From the NCBI GenBank assembly GCA_016288775.1, contig JAEELG010000091.1:1-35243 (forward strand): a stretch of DNA of 35,243 nt. The letters run 5' to 3'. The number at the start of each line of letters is the position of its first letter. The stretch's first letter is position 1. A program made the position numbers and the translations under genes. The notes under the pieces are model-generated. The model had not been told where the DNA came from. It ran no database searches and saw only the letters and a list, made by a program, of their open reading frames with translations. This DNA comes from Bacteroidales bacterium (GTDB taxonomy: Bacteria; Bacteroidota; Bacteroidia; Bacteroidales; UBA932). Below are positions 8,231 through 16,365 of this stretch, piece after piece.

Positions 8231-8883
8231 CGACTCCCGAAAATGGAAGTTCCTATACGGACCATCGTGGCTCCGTATTCCAGAGCGATCCTCCAGTCGC
8301 CTGACATTCCTATCGACAGCTCACGGAAATCAGCATACTCGGGGAAAAGATCCTGGAGATAGTCCATGAATGCCTTTATTCGCCCGAAATCGGCCCGTAT
8401 GGAGGCTTCGTCATCGGTATTGGTAGCCATGCCCATCAGGCCATGGAAACGCACGTTTCTAAAGGATTCCGCACGGAACAGGATATCCAGTATCTCTTCT
8501 TCGTAAAAACCCTGCTTAGTCTCTTCCGCGGCGACGTGGAGTTCCAGTAAAACCGGAATGACTTTGCCGTTGCGGCCACCCCATTCGTTTATCGCTTCCA
8601 GAAGGTGGATAGAGTCCACGGACTGCACGAGGTCGGCATATGGCAGTACCATCTTCAACTTGTTGGTCTGGAGATGGCCGATGAAATGCCACTCTATCCC
8701 CCGCTCGCGGAGGGCAAGCACTTTCTTCTCGAATTCCTGCGGACGGTTCTCGCCGAATACTGTCTGGCCGGCAGCGAGGGCCTCTTCGATAGCCTCCACG
8801 GGATGGAATTTGGAAACTGCCACCAGTTTCACTTCTGATGGCAGTTCCTTCCTTATAAGCTTGATATTCTCAGCTATGTCCAT
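8227..8883 (-). CDS. yggS: YggS/PLPBP family pyridoxal-phosphate homeostasis protein
   Basis: Product of 218 aa, fold type III PLP-binding protein. Family members bind PLP and influence vitamin B6 and amino-acid homeostasis without a known catalytic activity. The PLP lysine is Lys25 in VAVSKFHP. Other family motifs are FGENRPQEFEKK, WHFIGHLQTNK, LHGLMGMAT-like FHGLMGMAT, and the C-terminal LSIGMSGDWRIALEYGATMVRIGTS-type phosphate loop. Last gene of the DUF349-yidC unit: its ATG shares one base with the M64 stop (TAATG). Its own TAA overlaps the rfbC TAG. Confidence 0.95.
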   Translation of the reverse strand: MDIAENIKLIRKELPSEVKLVAVSKFHPVEAIEEALAAGQTVFGENRPQEFEKKVLALRERGIEWHFIGHLQTNKLKMVLPYADLVQSVDSIHLLEAINEWGGRNGKVIPVLLELHVAAEETKQGFYEEEILDILFRAESFRNVRFHGLMGMATNTDDEASIRADFGRIKAFMDYLQDLFPEYADFRELSIGMSGDWRIALEYGATMVRIGTSIFGSR

Positions 8884-10949
8884 TATTCAGTAACAAAGCG
8901 TTTTCCGTCCCAGTAGCGGCGCAGGTACACAGGCGGCGCAAGCGGCTGGGCATACTGTTCGACGCAGTTCGGCTTTTCCGTCCTTGCCGGAGCCGACGCA
9001 GACAGTGCACCGGGAAGAGTAGGCAGCATGTTGACCTTGTCCCATTCGAGGAACGCGGCAAGTTCTGCCGCACTGCCCCATGCTCCGGCCTGGGTTCCCA
9101 TAAGGCACTGGGCGCGATAGTATATCTGACGCCGGCTGATGGCGTTGAAGATACCGGTATTGCCGTTCATTATACTCCGGTTACCCTGATAGGTGGGACG
9201 GCACATGCCGTAATTGTATGTATAGCCACCCTCGAAAACGCCCAGGGATTCAACAGAGTCGGATTCATAGTTGTTCTCCGTGCCGAAGAGGTCGTGCCAC
9301 AGCACGTTGGAGGTTGTGGTCAGATCGCCTCCAACCTGTGACTGTATCGACGGGCTGACAAACTTGTCGGCGTTCCTGAAGAACCCTAAATCGTGCATAG
9401 TAGCGATTTCATTCCAAGGTCCCGTATTGGTGAAGGCTTTTCCCGTGTACTCGTCTGCCAACTTGCCGAAGCCGTGTCCGGATGCTTCGTGCCTGACCAA
9501 TTGGCGACCTTCCTGAACAGTTTTGCCACGGCCAAAATAGGCTATCGCAGTTCCGCAGCCGAAATCATAGTTGCTCGAATCGCCATTCCAGGAATTCCAA
9601 CAGGTGCCTGAGCGGCAGGCCTGGTTGCCTACCACAATCACGGTTACATTACTGACCCGCATATCTGAAGCGCCAACCAGAGCCTTCATGGCATATTCCA
9701 TGACTGTACTGTCGTCTCCGCTAACGCTGGTGCTGTTGGGAGTGTAGCGCATGGAGAACTTCGTCTCTGTTCCCGTGTTGCGGGCTCCATTGGCCCCCGT
9801 GGTCTCGGCATTCGTCCTTTCCGGCGAAACGGCCTTGACAACGTATACGTTAAAATACGGTCTCAGGTACACGTAAGGCTGCGCGGTAAAGAAATTGTCC
9901 GCCATATCCTGCATCAGCGTCATATACTCGCTGCTGTCGCCGCCATTGAAATCCTCGGCGATAAATCCGTCGCCCATGAGCACCAGGTCAAGACCGTATC
10001 CGGCTTCCTGAAGAGCAACGACTTCCCCGTCGAAAGGATATACGGTGTAATCGGCCTGTCCGACCTTCCAGCCTGAGCTCAAAGTTATGCTGTGGCAATG
10101 ACCGCCTTCAAGCACCATGTCGGAATCGAGAGTATAGTCGCTGTATACATAACCGTCTTCGCAGAATACCTTCACCCTGACCATGTCACCTGACGCCAGT
10201 TCCACGTCAACGTTCGACATCGCAATCCATGCCACCAGCGAAGTTTCAGTGCCATAGCCTTCCAAATCAACCGAAATGGTGCTGCTATTCTTGGGATTGT
10301 CGGGATGGTCGTTATTATAAAAATAAAACTGACCTTCAGGATAGCAGTTAAGGGTAAAGCTCGAACGGCTTACAAGGGTAATGGCTACACGGTAGGGGTT
10401 CTTGAATGTCGTCCCGCTTACGTCCACCCTGAAACAGGACGACTTGATTGCGTCGCTGAAATCAACCGTAGAGTAGTCGCTGACCACCTTGTACATAGCG
10501 AAGAAATCCTTGAGGTGGTCCATGGGCGCCGTCTTTGACTGCACCTGCCCCTCCATGTAGAAACGAGAGAAATCCGAATTGCACTTCACCCTGTCTCCCG
10601 GATAAAAGACTCTGTACTCGCTGGCTGTCGAACCGACACTCTGAGTCATTTCAAAATCCGCGGAATTGCCGCCTCCTCCGGGAAGAGTGTAGATACCGGC
10701 AACATTCCATCCGTATCCGCCGGGAGTTACGGCTATCTGATCGCCGGGAACCCATGCCGCCTTGAGCTGCCAGTCCGTGAATTCGAACGAGACTTTGGTG
10801 GCGGGTTCATCGGAAAGAATTGCGGTAATAAATGGTGCAGACTCGATTACCGGAGCGGCTTCCTTTGGCTCGGGCAGCCTTTCCACAGTACATGAGGCCA
10901 GAATGGCAACAGCCGCAAAGACAGCGAAAAGGTACTTGCTAGAATTCAT
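8883..10949 (-). CDS. M64-family zinc metallopeptidase lipoprotein with fimbrillin-like N-terminal domain
   Basis: Product of 688 aa. Lipobox LASC puts the lipidated Cys at residue 20. Residues 40-290 look like the Bacteroidota fimbrillin-like fold, with cues TKVSFEFTDWQLKAAW, GDQIAVTPGG and CHSITLSSGW. The catalytic part (about 300-620) contains LVLMGDGF, MRYTPNS and HEASGHGFGKLADEY at 487-501. M64 contains IgA-cleaving peptidases; the target here is unknown. The zinc motif is HE-x-x-x-H (H487, E488, H492), one residue longer than classical HExxH. The protein is predicted on the cell surface. Its ATG lies inside the last codons of a 46-codon gene (11-nt overlap) and its stop overlaps the yggS start, so it belongs to the yidC operon. 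Confidence 0.85.
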   Translation of the reverse strand: MNSSKYLFAVFAAVAILASCTVERLPEPKEAAPVIESAPFITAILSDEPATKVSFEFTDWQLKAAWVPGDQIAVTPGGYGWNVAGIYTLPGGGGNSADFEMTQSVGSTASEYRVFYPGDRVKCNSDFSRFYMEGQVQSKTAPMDHLKDFFAMYKVVSDYSTVDFSDAIKSSCFRVDVSGTTFKNPYRVAITLVSRSSFTLNCYPEGQFYFYNNDHPDNPKNSSTISVDLEGYGTETSLVAWIAMSNVDVELASGDMVRVKVFCEDGYVYSDYTLDSDMVLEGGHCHSITLSSGWKVGQADYTVYPFDGEVVALQEAGYGLDLVLMGDGFIAEDFNGGDSSEYMTLMQDMADNFFTAQPYVYLRPYFNVYVVKAVSPERTNAETTGANGARNTGTETKFSMRYTPNSTSVSGDDSTVMEYAMKALVGASDMRVSNVTVIVVGNQACRSGTCWNSWNGDSSNYDFGCGTAIAYFGRGKTVQEGRQLVRHEASGHGFGKLADEYTGKAFTNTGPWNEIATMHDLGFFRNADKFVSPSIQSQVGGDLTTTSNVLWHDLFGTENNYESDSVESLGVFEGGYTYNYGMCRPTYQGNRSIMNGNTGIFNAISRRQIYYRAQCLMGTQAGAWGSAAELAAFLEWDKVNMLPTLPGALSASAPARTEKPNCVEQYAQPLAPPVYLRRYWDGKRFVTE

Positions 10950-11079
10950 AGTACAAATCCTCCTCTGCCCCCATGGGGCCCACTATCGGTTCTCCGTTGG
11001 AGAAACTGTCAGCCAGCATCCAGGCCTCCACGAAGGAGACCTGCTCGATTGCCGGTGCCGAATAATTGTTGCACTTCAT
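10939..11079 (-). CDS. 46-residue small protein between yidC and the M64 gene
   Basis: A complete small reading frame, ATG 11079-11077 to TAG 10941-10939. It begins MKCNNYSAPAIEQVSFVEAW and ends GAEEDLYYEF. It starts 3 nt after the yidC stop and runs 11 nt into the M64 gene, so it fits perfectly in the operon and would couple translation. No signal peptide or membrane segment is seen; the C-terminus is acidic and aromatic. The pattern MK-x-N/K-Y-x-x-P-x-I/V-E, a hydrophobic stretch, a Gly-rich turn and an acidic tail resembles many tiny Bacteroidota proteins found beside fimbrillin-like or other surface protein genes; I know of no assigned function. It could also be a leader for translational control. 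Confidence 0.7.
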   Translation of the reverse strand: MKCNNYSAPAIEQVSFVEAWMLADSFSNGEPIVGPMGAEEDLYYEF

Positions 11080-11082
11080 ATA

Positions 11083-12939
11083 TTACTTGCGTTTTTTCTG
11101 CTGTTCGCGCATCTGCTGCTCCTGCATCTTCTGGGCGGCCTCAAGCCTCTGCTGCCATTTGCTCTTGGGCATGGGCTTGCCTTCGGAAGCCTTCAGGCGG
11201 GCAAGGACCTGCTCGGGATGCACGAAGAATTTCCTGATCACCCAGGTCTGGATGATGGCTATCAGCTGTGACAACAGATAATAGTAGCTCAGAGCTGCCG
11301 ACAGGTTGTTACAGATGAAGAACATCATGATGGGCATCATCCAGAGCGTCATGAATTTCATGGACGATGCCGTGGGATCGTTGGACGCCGCCTGGTTGGC
11401 CGTAGTCATCTTGGAGTACACCCACATAACCACTGCCATGAGGAGGGCGAACAGGGAGAGATGGTCGCCAAGGAGAGGTATACGCGTGCCGTAATCCAGG
11501 ATGGAATCGTATGCACTAAGGTCGTCGCACCAGAGGAACGGCTGCTGGCGCAGTTCGATGGATGCCGGGAAGAAACGGAACATCGCCCACAGGATGGGGA
11601 AAGTCAATAGCGTAGGCAGGCATCCGCCCATAGTATTGACCCCGGCCCGTTTGTAAAGGTCCATCGTGGCCTGCTGCTTTTTCATTGCGTCCTCCTGCTT
11701 GGGATACTTGGCGTTTATCTTCTCGATTTCGGGCTTGAGGGCCTGCATCTTGGCGGAAGAGGAGAACGACTTGTACGTTAGCGGGAACACCACAGTCTTG
11801 ATGACCAGCGTCATCAGCAGGATTATGAGTCCGAAGTTGCTGAAGAAGCGGCTGAACCAGTTGAACATGGGGATGATGGCATAACGCGTAAACCACCCGA
11901 CCAGCCAGCCTCCCAGAGGGATTATCTTCTCGTACTTGCGGCCGAACGACTTCAGGGTGTTGAAGTGGTTGGGACCGAAGTAGAATTCGTAGGGTACGCT
12001 GACGTTGTCGGAGGGTCGGAAATCAGCCCTCATGCGGGCGCTGCAGGCCATGAGGTCGTGCGACGGGTCGCTCTCGGGAATGAAGTTCACGGAAAGCTCG
12101 CCGTTGGCGAATTCGCCGGGAGAGCACATGATCGCGGAGAAGAACTGCTGCTGGAACGCAAACCAGCTGAGGCGCGAACCGATAGCCTTGGAGGCGCTGC
12201 GTCCGCGGCCGATCTCGGCGGGTTTCTTCTCCCCGTCGAAATAATAGTCGACCTTGGAATACTGCGACTCGTTCTTGTAGCCTTTTTCCAGACGGGGAAC
12301 GGTCACGTTGAAGTCGATGTCGTAGGAACTGACGTTGCGGGGAATGAGATTCTGCATACCCACGAACGAAAGCAAGTTGTCGACCTTGTAGCTGTCAGCG
12401 GCAAGGGTGTATTTCTGCTCGATGTAGCCGCCGCCTTCGAACGGGAGTCGGAACACCAGCACGGAATCGGAATGCTCCGCAACCTCGAAATTGAATTCAG
12501 AGGTTCGGATATACTGGCCGGTATAAATGCTGATGGCATATTCCGCACCGCCCTCCTTAAAGAGGAACAGCTCTCCCCCGCCATAGCTGGAGTATTTCTT
12601 CAGCTGAGCGCTGTAAGGCTGTGCACCTTTGGTAGTAAAGTCAAGCTTGACCAGATCGTTCTCAAGGGTGACGACCTGAGCTTCGGCGTTGTGGGCGGCC
12701 TCGAGCATGGCGTCACGGTAGATGGACGCAGGCTCCGCCGGAGCGGCCTGGCCTTCGACGGGCGCCGCCATATCAGCATCGCCAGCCTGCAATGTATCAA
12801 CGGGATTCTGCGCCAGGGCTATCGAATCCAGCTGGCGCTGCTGCTCGGCTATCTTGCGCGCCCTGCTCGACTCGAAAAATGTAAAGCCGAACAGGATCAG
12901 TGCTATGAGTATGAAACCGATTATCGAGTTCTTGTCCAT
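11083..12939 (-). CDS. yidC: Membrane protein insertase YidC
   Basis: Product of 618 aa, the Gram-negative YidC form. It inserts and folds inner-membrane proteins alone or with SecYEG. An N-terminal membrane helix (about 5-23) is followed by the large periplasmic P1 domain (about 60-340; GGYIEQKYTL is part of the core). The conserved insertase region follows, with FSNFGLIILLMTLVIKTVVFP, YKSFSSSAKMQALKPEIEKIN and MGGCLPTLLTFPILWAMFRFF. A basic C-terminal tail (QMREQQKKRK) may touch ribosomes. The ATG shares a base with the DUF349 stop (TGATG). YidC is often next to pyrG in Bacteroides; here the upstream partner is a DUF349 gene. Confidence 0.97.
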   Translation of the reverse strand: MDKNSIIGFILIALILFGFTFFESSRARKIAEQQRQLDSIALAQNPVDTLQAGDADMAAPVEGQAAPAEPASIYRDAMLEAAHNAEAQVVTLENDLVKLDFTTKGAQPYSAQLKKYSSYGGGELFLFKEGGAEYAISIYTGQYIRTSEFNFEVAEHSDSVLVFRLPFEGGGYIEQKYTLAADSYKVDNLLSFVGMQNLIPRNVSSYDIDFNVTVPRLEKGYKNESQYSKVDYYFDGEKKPAEIGRGRSASKAIGSRLSWFAFQQQFFSAIMCSPGEFANGELSVNFIPESDPSHDLMACSARMRADFRPSDNVSVPYEFYFGPNHFNTLKSFGRKYEKIIPLGGWLVGWFTRYAIIPMFNWFSRFFSNFGLIILLMTLVIKTVVFPLTYKSFSSSAKMQALKPEIEKINAKYPKQEDAMKKQQATMDLYKRAGVNTMGGCLPTLLTFPILWAMFRFFPASIELRQQPFLWCDDLSAYDSILDYGTRIPLLGDHLSLFALLMAVVMWVYSKMTTANQAASNDPTASSMKFMTLWMMPIMMFFICNNLSAALSYYYLLSQLIAIIQTWVIRKFFVHPEQVLARLKASEGKPMPKSKWQQRLEAAQKMQEQQMREQQKKRK

Positions 12940-14747
12940 CAGGCTTCCTCCTCCTCGGTCTCACGGATCTTCTGCTCCAGTTCCTTCAGTTCGGCCTTGG
13001 CCTGCTCGATACGCTCCTGCATCTGTTTGATGAGAGGCTCGGAGTTCTTGGAAGCGGAGAAGAAGCCAATGTTGTTCTCGTAGGTGGTGACGTCCTGCTG
13101 GAGGGCGTGATACTTGTCGAGCAGAAGCTCCTTGGCGCTGCGGGGGGCCTTTCCGGCCTTTGCGGCGGGACGCTGGTTCATCATCGGGAACTTCTCGCGG
13201 ATCGCACTGCGGAAAGCTGCGTTGACGGCGTCCTTCTCCTTGAAGGGCACGTGCCCGATTGCCTGCCAGCGCTCGTTGAAAGTGCGGAGGGCCTCGGCAT
13301 TGGCGGCCTCGTCGTCAGAAGGGGTGTATGCCTGAATCTCCTCGATGATCTTCTTCTTGGCCTTGAGATTGCCGTGGAAGTCGTTCTCAGGCTTGGCGTT
13401 CTTGTCGCGCTCCGCGAAGAACTCGTCGCAGGCGGTGCGGAAACGCTTCCATATCTGCTCGCTCTTCTTGCGGGGAACGGCGCCGATTTCCTTCCACTGC
13501 TTCTGCAGCTCGATGAACTGGTCGGTGGCTTTCTTCCACTCGGTGCTGGTCTTGAGCGCCTCCGCCTTCTCGATGATGGACATCTTCTTCTCGAGGTTGG
13601 CGTTCATGGAATCCTTGAAGCCGGCATAGTAGTCGCGCTTGCGTCCGTAGAACTTGTCGCAGGCGGCGCGGAAACGGTCGTAAATCTTCTGGTTCTCCTT
13701 GCGGGTTGCGAATCCTATCGTCCTCCACTTGGCCTGGATCTCCTCGATCTTGCGGGAAAGCTCGTTCCATTCGCTGGAGGAGTTCACTTCCTTGTCGGCT
13801 ATGGCCTCCACCTGCTCGCAAAGCTCCTGCTTGGCGGCAAGGTTGGCGACCTGCTCCTCTTTCTGCTCCTCGAAATGAGCCTGGTAGCGCTTGTTGATCA
13901 CGGCGGTCGCCGCCTTGAAGCGGTTCCAGATGTCGTCGCGCTTCTCCTTGGCCACGGGGCCGAACTCCTTCCACTGCTCGTGGAGCTTCTGGAGTTCGTG
14001 GAAAGCGTTGACCACGTTTTCGTTCTCGGCCAGCTTTTCAGCGGCCTCGCAGAACTTCTCCTTGGCTTCCAGGTTCTTCTGGAAGTCGAGGTCGCGGAGG
14101 TCACGGCTGATCTTGACCATGTCGTAGAACTTCTCCACGTAGAACTGGTATGTATCGTTTATATCGCGGTACGCGTTGACGGGCACGGGGCCTGCTTCGC
14201 GCCAGCGGTTCTGGATGTCGCGGAACGCGGGGAACGACGCACTGGCGTCCTCGTTGTTCTCGACTATCGCCTTCAATTCCTCGATGATGGCTTTCTTGGT
14301 GGCGAGGTTCTCTTCCCTCTTGGCGTCCTGTTCGCGGTTGTATTCGGCCCTCTCCTTCTTGTAATCGGCGTATACGGCCTTGAAGTTCTCCTCCACCGCC
14401 ACGAAAGGATTGTTCAGGGAACCCTGGTCCTCGGAGTTCTCACCCTTGAGCTTGCCAAGAAGCTTGTAGAACGCCGACTTGATGTTCTCGGCCTCCTTTG
14501 AGCGCATCATGCTGTCTGCACTCTCCTTGAGGGAACGGAACATCTCCGACAGTTCCGCAAGGGTCTTGTCGGCAAGGCTCTCGGCCTCGTCCTTTTTCTC
14601 TTCCTTCACTTCTTCGGCCTTTTCCTCGATCTTCTCCTCAGCCTTCTCCTCTACGGCTTCAGCCACCTTTTCTTCCGTTTTTTCAATCTTTTCTTCTACG
14701 TCTGAAACTACCTCGACGGTCTTTTCAGGAATAATCGTTTCACTCAT
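12939..14747 (-). CDS. DUF349 repeat coiled-coil protein
   Basis: Product of 602 aa, no signal peptide, predicted cytoplasmic and largely helical. Residues 1-65 are a highly acidic Glu/Lys heptad-like stretch. Five DUF349 repeats follow, marked by W-x-x-x-G signatures with Trp at 182, 259, 341, 418 and 494, about 77 residues apart. Typical text is QWKEIGAVP followed by IWKRFRTACDEFF. The C-terminus (about 540-602) is another charged coiled coil. Function of the family is unknown. It is first in the operon with yidC and overlaps its start by one base, behind a TATATTTG promoter. A structural or RNA/ribosome-associated role is possible but unsupported. Confidence 0.88.
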   Translation of the reverse strand: MSETIIPEKTVEVVSDVEEKIEKTEEKVAEAVEEKAEEKIEEKAEEVKEEKKDEAESLADKTLAELSEMFRSLKESADSMMRSKEAENIKSAFYKLLGKLKGENSEDQGSLNNPFVAVEENFKAVYADYKKERAEYNREQDAKREENLATKKAIIEELKAIVENNEDASASFPAFRDIQNRWREAGPVPVNAYRDINDTYQFYVEKFYDMVKISRDLRDLDFQKNLEAKEKFCEAAEKLAENENVVNAFHELQKLHEQWKEFGPVAKEKRDDIWNRFKAATAVINKRYQAHFEEQKEEQVANLAAKQELCEQVEAIADKEVNSSSEWNELSRKIEEIQAKWRTIGFATRKENQKIYDRFRAACDKFYGRKRDYYAGFKDSMNANLEKKMSIIEKAEALKTSTEWKKATDQFIELQKQWKEIGAVPRKKSEQIWKRFRTACDEFFAERDKNAKPENDFHGNLKAKKKIIEEIQAYTPSDDEAANAEALRTFNERWQAIGHVPFKEKDAVNAAFRSAIREKFPMMNQRPAAKAGKAPRSAKELLLDKYHALQQDVTTYENNIGFFSASKNSEPLIKQMQERIEQAKAELKELEQKIRETEEEEA

Positions 14748-14776
14748 AATTAGAGATATTTAGGGGTTTAAGAATA

Positions 14777-14784
14777 CAAATATA
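14777..14784 (-). promoter_or_regulatory. -7 element of the DUF349-yidC operon
   Basis: On the minus strand TATATTTG (14784-14777) matches the consensus exactly. It is 30 nt from the ATG, giving a leader of about 23 nt. No convincing -33 TTTG is seen at the right distance. The element lies in the 42-nt gap after the glutaminyl cyclase gene. Confidence 0.5.
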
Positions 14785-14789
14785 ATCAA

Positions 14790-15545
14790 TTATTTTGCAA
14801 TTAACTCGATTTCGAAGAGTTTGGGCCAATTCTTTCCGGTCACGAAAACCCTTTTGCCGAGAACCGCAATTCCGTTCAGCACGTCGGTATTCGGCTTCCT
14901 CGACTTCGCAGGCAGCAGGCCGCTGCAGTCGATCACCCCTTCTACCTTGCCGCTGGACGGGTTTATGATCACTATCATGTCTGTCGTATATACGTTTGCC
15001 CAGATACGTCCGTCAATCCACTCCAGTTCATTCAGGAAGCGCACGGGGCGGTCTTCCATGGTGACCTTGAGCTTGCGCTGGACCTTGAAAGACGTGTCCA
15101 TGAAATACAGGAAACTGCTACCGTCGGAAGCGATCAGCGACTTGCCATCAGTAGTAAGTCCCCAGCCTTCACGGGGATAGGCGCAGGTGCGCTGGTACTC
15201 CAGTGTGGCTGCGTCGTATATGAATGCCACGCGGTTGGTCCATGTGAGCATGAACATCCTTCCGTCCAGGATCACTGAGCCCTCGCCGAAATACTTGCTG
15301 TCGAAATCGAGCCTGCGCTGTATCTTTCCGCTCTCCAGATCCACGATACGGAAGCTGGACCGCCCCCACTCTCCCGTGCTTTCATACAAACGCCCGTCGT
15401 GGAAGAACAGGCCCTGGGTATATGCGCCGGTGTCGTGCGGGTACTCCTTCACAACCTTCACGGAGTAATGCTTCGGGCCGGCGGCGGAACAGGCGCTCAG
15501 CGACACAAGCACTACTGCGAGCATTACGATAATCCTCTTGAACAT
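14790..15545 (-). CDS. Glutaminyl-peptide cyclotransferase (plant-type, PF05096) lipoprotein
   Basis: Product of 251 aa. Lipobox LSAC places the lipid at Cys19, so the enzyme is probably anchored facing the periplasm. Glutaminyl cyclases turn N-terminal Gln into pyroglutamate. Family cues are PHDTGAYTQGLFFHDGRLYESTG near the N-terminus, followed by beta-propeller blades such as YFGEGS and LTTDGKSLIASDGSS, then LNELEWIDGRIWANVY and VLNGIAV. ATG 15545 was chosen over an upstream in-frame alternative because it sits directly before the signal peptide and 6 nt after a -7 element (leaderless). The gene stands alone, divergent from trmD. Its role would be stabilising exported proteins cleaved with Gln at +1. 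Confidence 0.88.
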   Translation of the reverse strand: MFKRIIVMLAVVLVSLSACSAAGPKHYSVKVVKEYPHDTGAYTQGLFFHDGRLYESTGEWGRSSFRIVDLESGKIQRRLDFDSKYFGEGSVILDGRMFMLTWTNRVAFIYDAATLEYQRTCAYPREGWGLTTDGKSLIASDGSSFLYFMDTSFKVQRKLKVTMEDRPVRFLNELEWIDGRIWANVYTTDMIVIINPSSGKVEGVIDCSGLLPAKSRKPNTDVLNGIAVLGKRVFVTGKNWPKLFEIELIAK

Positions 15546-15546
15546 G

Positions 15547-15577
15547 TCTGCAAAATTAACAAAAAATGCTAATTTTG
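15547..15577. promoter_or_regulatory. Divergent promoters with inverted -7 elements, glutaminyl cyclase (-) and trmD (+)
   Basis: TAATTTTG is present on the plus strand at 15570-15577 and, inverted, on the minus strand at 15558-15551, 11 nt apart. The plus promoter has TCTG (15547-15550) with a 19-nt spacer and lies 19 nt before the trmD ATG. The minus -7 element is 6 nt from the cyclase ATG, implying a leaderless message; its -33 element is poor. Confidence 0.55.
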
Positions 15578-15595
15578 TACCTATAAATATCAATT

Positions 15596-16279
15596 ATGAG
15601 AATAGACATACTCAGCGTTGTTCCCGAACTGCTCGACAGCCCCCTCGGCCACTCGATAGTGGGACGCGCCATCAAGAAAGGACTTGTGGAGATACACGTT
15701 CACAACCTCCGGAAATACGGCATAGGCCCCCGGCGCAATGTCGACGACTACAGCTACGGCGGCGACGCCGGCATGGTGATGATGGTCGAGCCCGTTTTCC
15801 GCATGATCGAAGAGCTCAAGGCCGAACGCGTTTACGACGAGGTCATCTATATGTCCCCTGACGGCGAAAGGCTTGACCAGGCAATAGCCAACGAGCTGTC
15901 CCTCAAGGGCAATATCATCATACTCTGCGGCCATTACAAGGGGATCGACCACAGGATACGGGAGCACCTGGTTACGCGTGAAATATCCGTCGGCGACTAT
16001 GTGGTCAGCGGAGGCGAGATTCCGGCCGCCCTGCTGGCTGACGCCATCATCCGGCTTATCCCCGGGGCGCTTACCGACGAGACCTCCGCACTGTCCGATT
16101 CCTTCCAGGACAGGCTGCTCTCCCCTCCCGTTTACACCCGCCCGGCGGAGTTCAACGGATGGAGAGTCCCGGACGTACTTCTGAGCGGCAATCCCAAGCT
16201 CATCCGTGAATGGCAGGACGGGCAGGCCCTCGAAAGGACTAAGTTATTGAGACCCGAACTGTTAGATGGTAATTTATAA
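15596..16279 (+). CDS. trmD: tRNA (guanine-37-N1)-methyltransferase
   Basis: Product of 227 aa, SPOUT trefoil-knot enzyme that makes m1G37 in tRNAs reading CNN/GG-type codons and prevents +1 frameshifting; essential in many bacteria. Diagnostic motifs are [17 protein letters not shown] at the N-terminus, [25 protein letters not shown] substrate loop (41-61), the knot segment LCGHYKGID (110-118) and [11 protein letters not shown] (131-141). The length is typical. Unlike in Proteobacteria it is not in an rpsP-rimM-rplS operon; it has its own promoter and is followed by a 226-nt gap holding a candidate small RNA. Confidence 0.97.
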   Translation: MRIDILSVVPELLDSPLGHSIVGRAIKKGLVEIHVHNLRKYGIGPRRNVDDYSYGGDAGMVMMVEPVFRMIEELKAERVYDEVIYMSPDGERLDQAIANELSLKGNIIILCGHYKGIDHRIREHLVTREISVGDYVVSGGEIPAALLADAIIRLIPGALTDETSALSDSFQDRLLSPPVYTRPAEFNGWRVPDVLLSGNPKLIREWQDGQALERTKLLRPELLDGNL

Positions 16280-16328
16280 AATATTTTAAAAACAAAAATG
16301 CATTTTTTCAAAAAATTTCATCAAAATG

Positions 16329-16359
16329 TTTGCCGATATGAAAAAATGAGCTATCTTTG
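16329..16359 (+). promoter_or_regulatory. Strong consensus promoter of the candidate small RNA
   Basis: TTTG (16329-16332), 19-nt spacer, TATCTTTG (16352-16359) match the Bacteroidota consensus at every fixed position. Predicted +1 is about 16366. No gene start follows within a normal leader; a terminator does. Confidence 0.65.
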
Positions 16360-16365
16360 CAGGTG

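Noticed and set aside
13107..14501. A 464-codon plus-strand frame rich in Leu, Val and Gly
   Set aside because: It mirrors the Glu/Lys/Ala-rich DUF349 gene read antisense; such composition gives long spurious frames.
16302..16316. ATTTTTTCAAAAAAT palindrome after trmD
   Set aside because: The loop is one base and the stem is only A/T pairs, so it cannot act as a real terminator hairpin; it probably reflects AT-rich promoter-flanking DNA.
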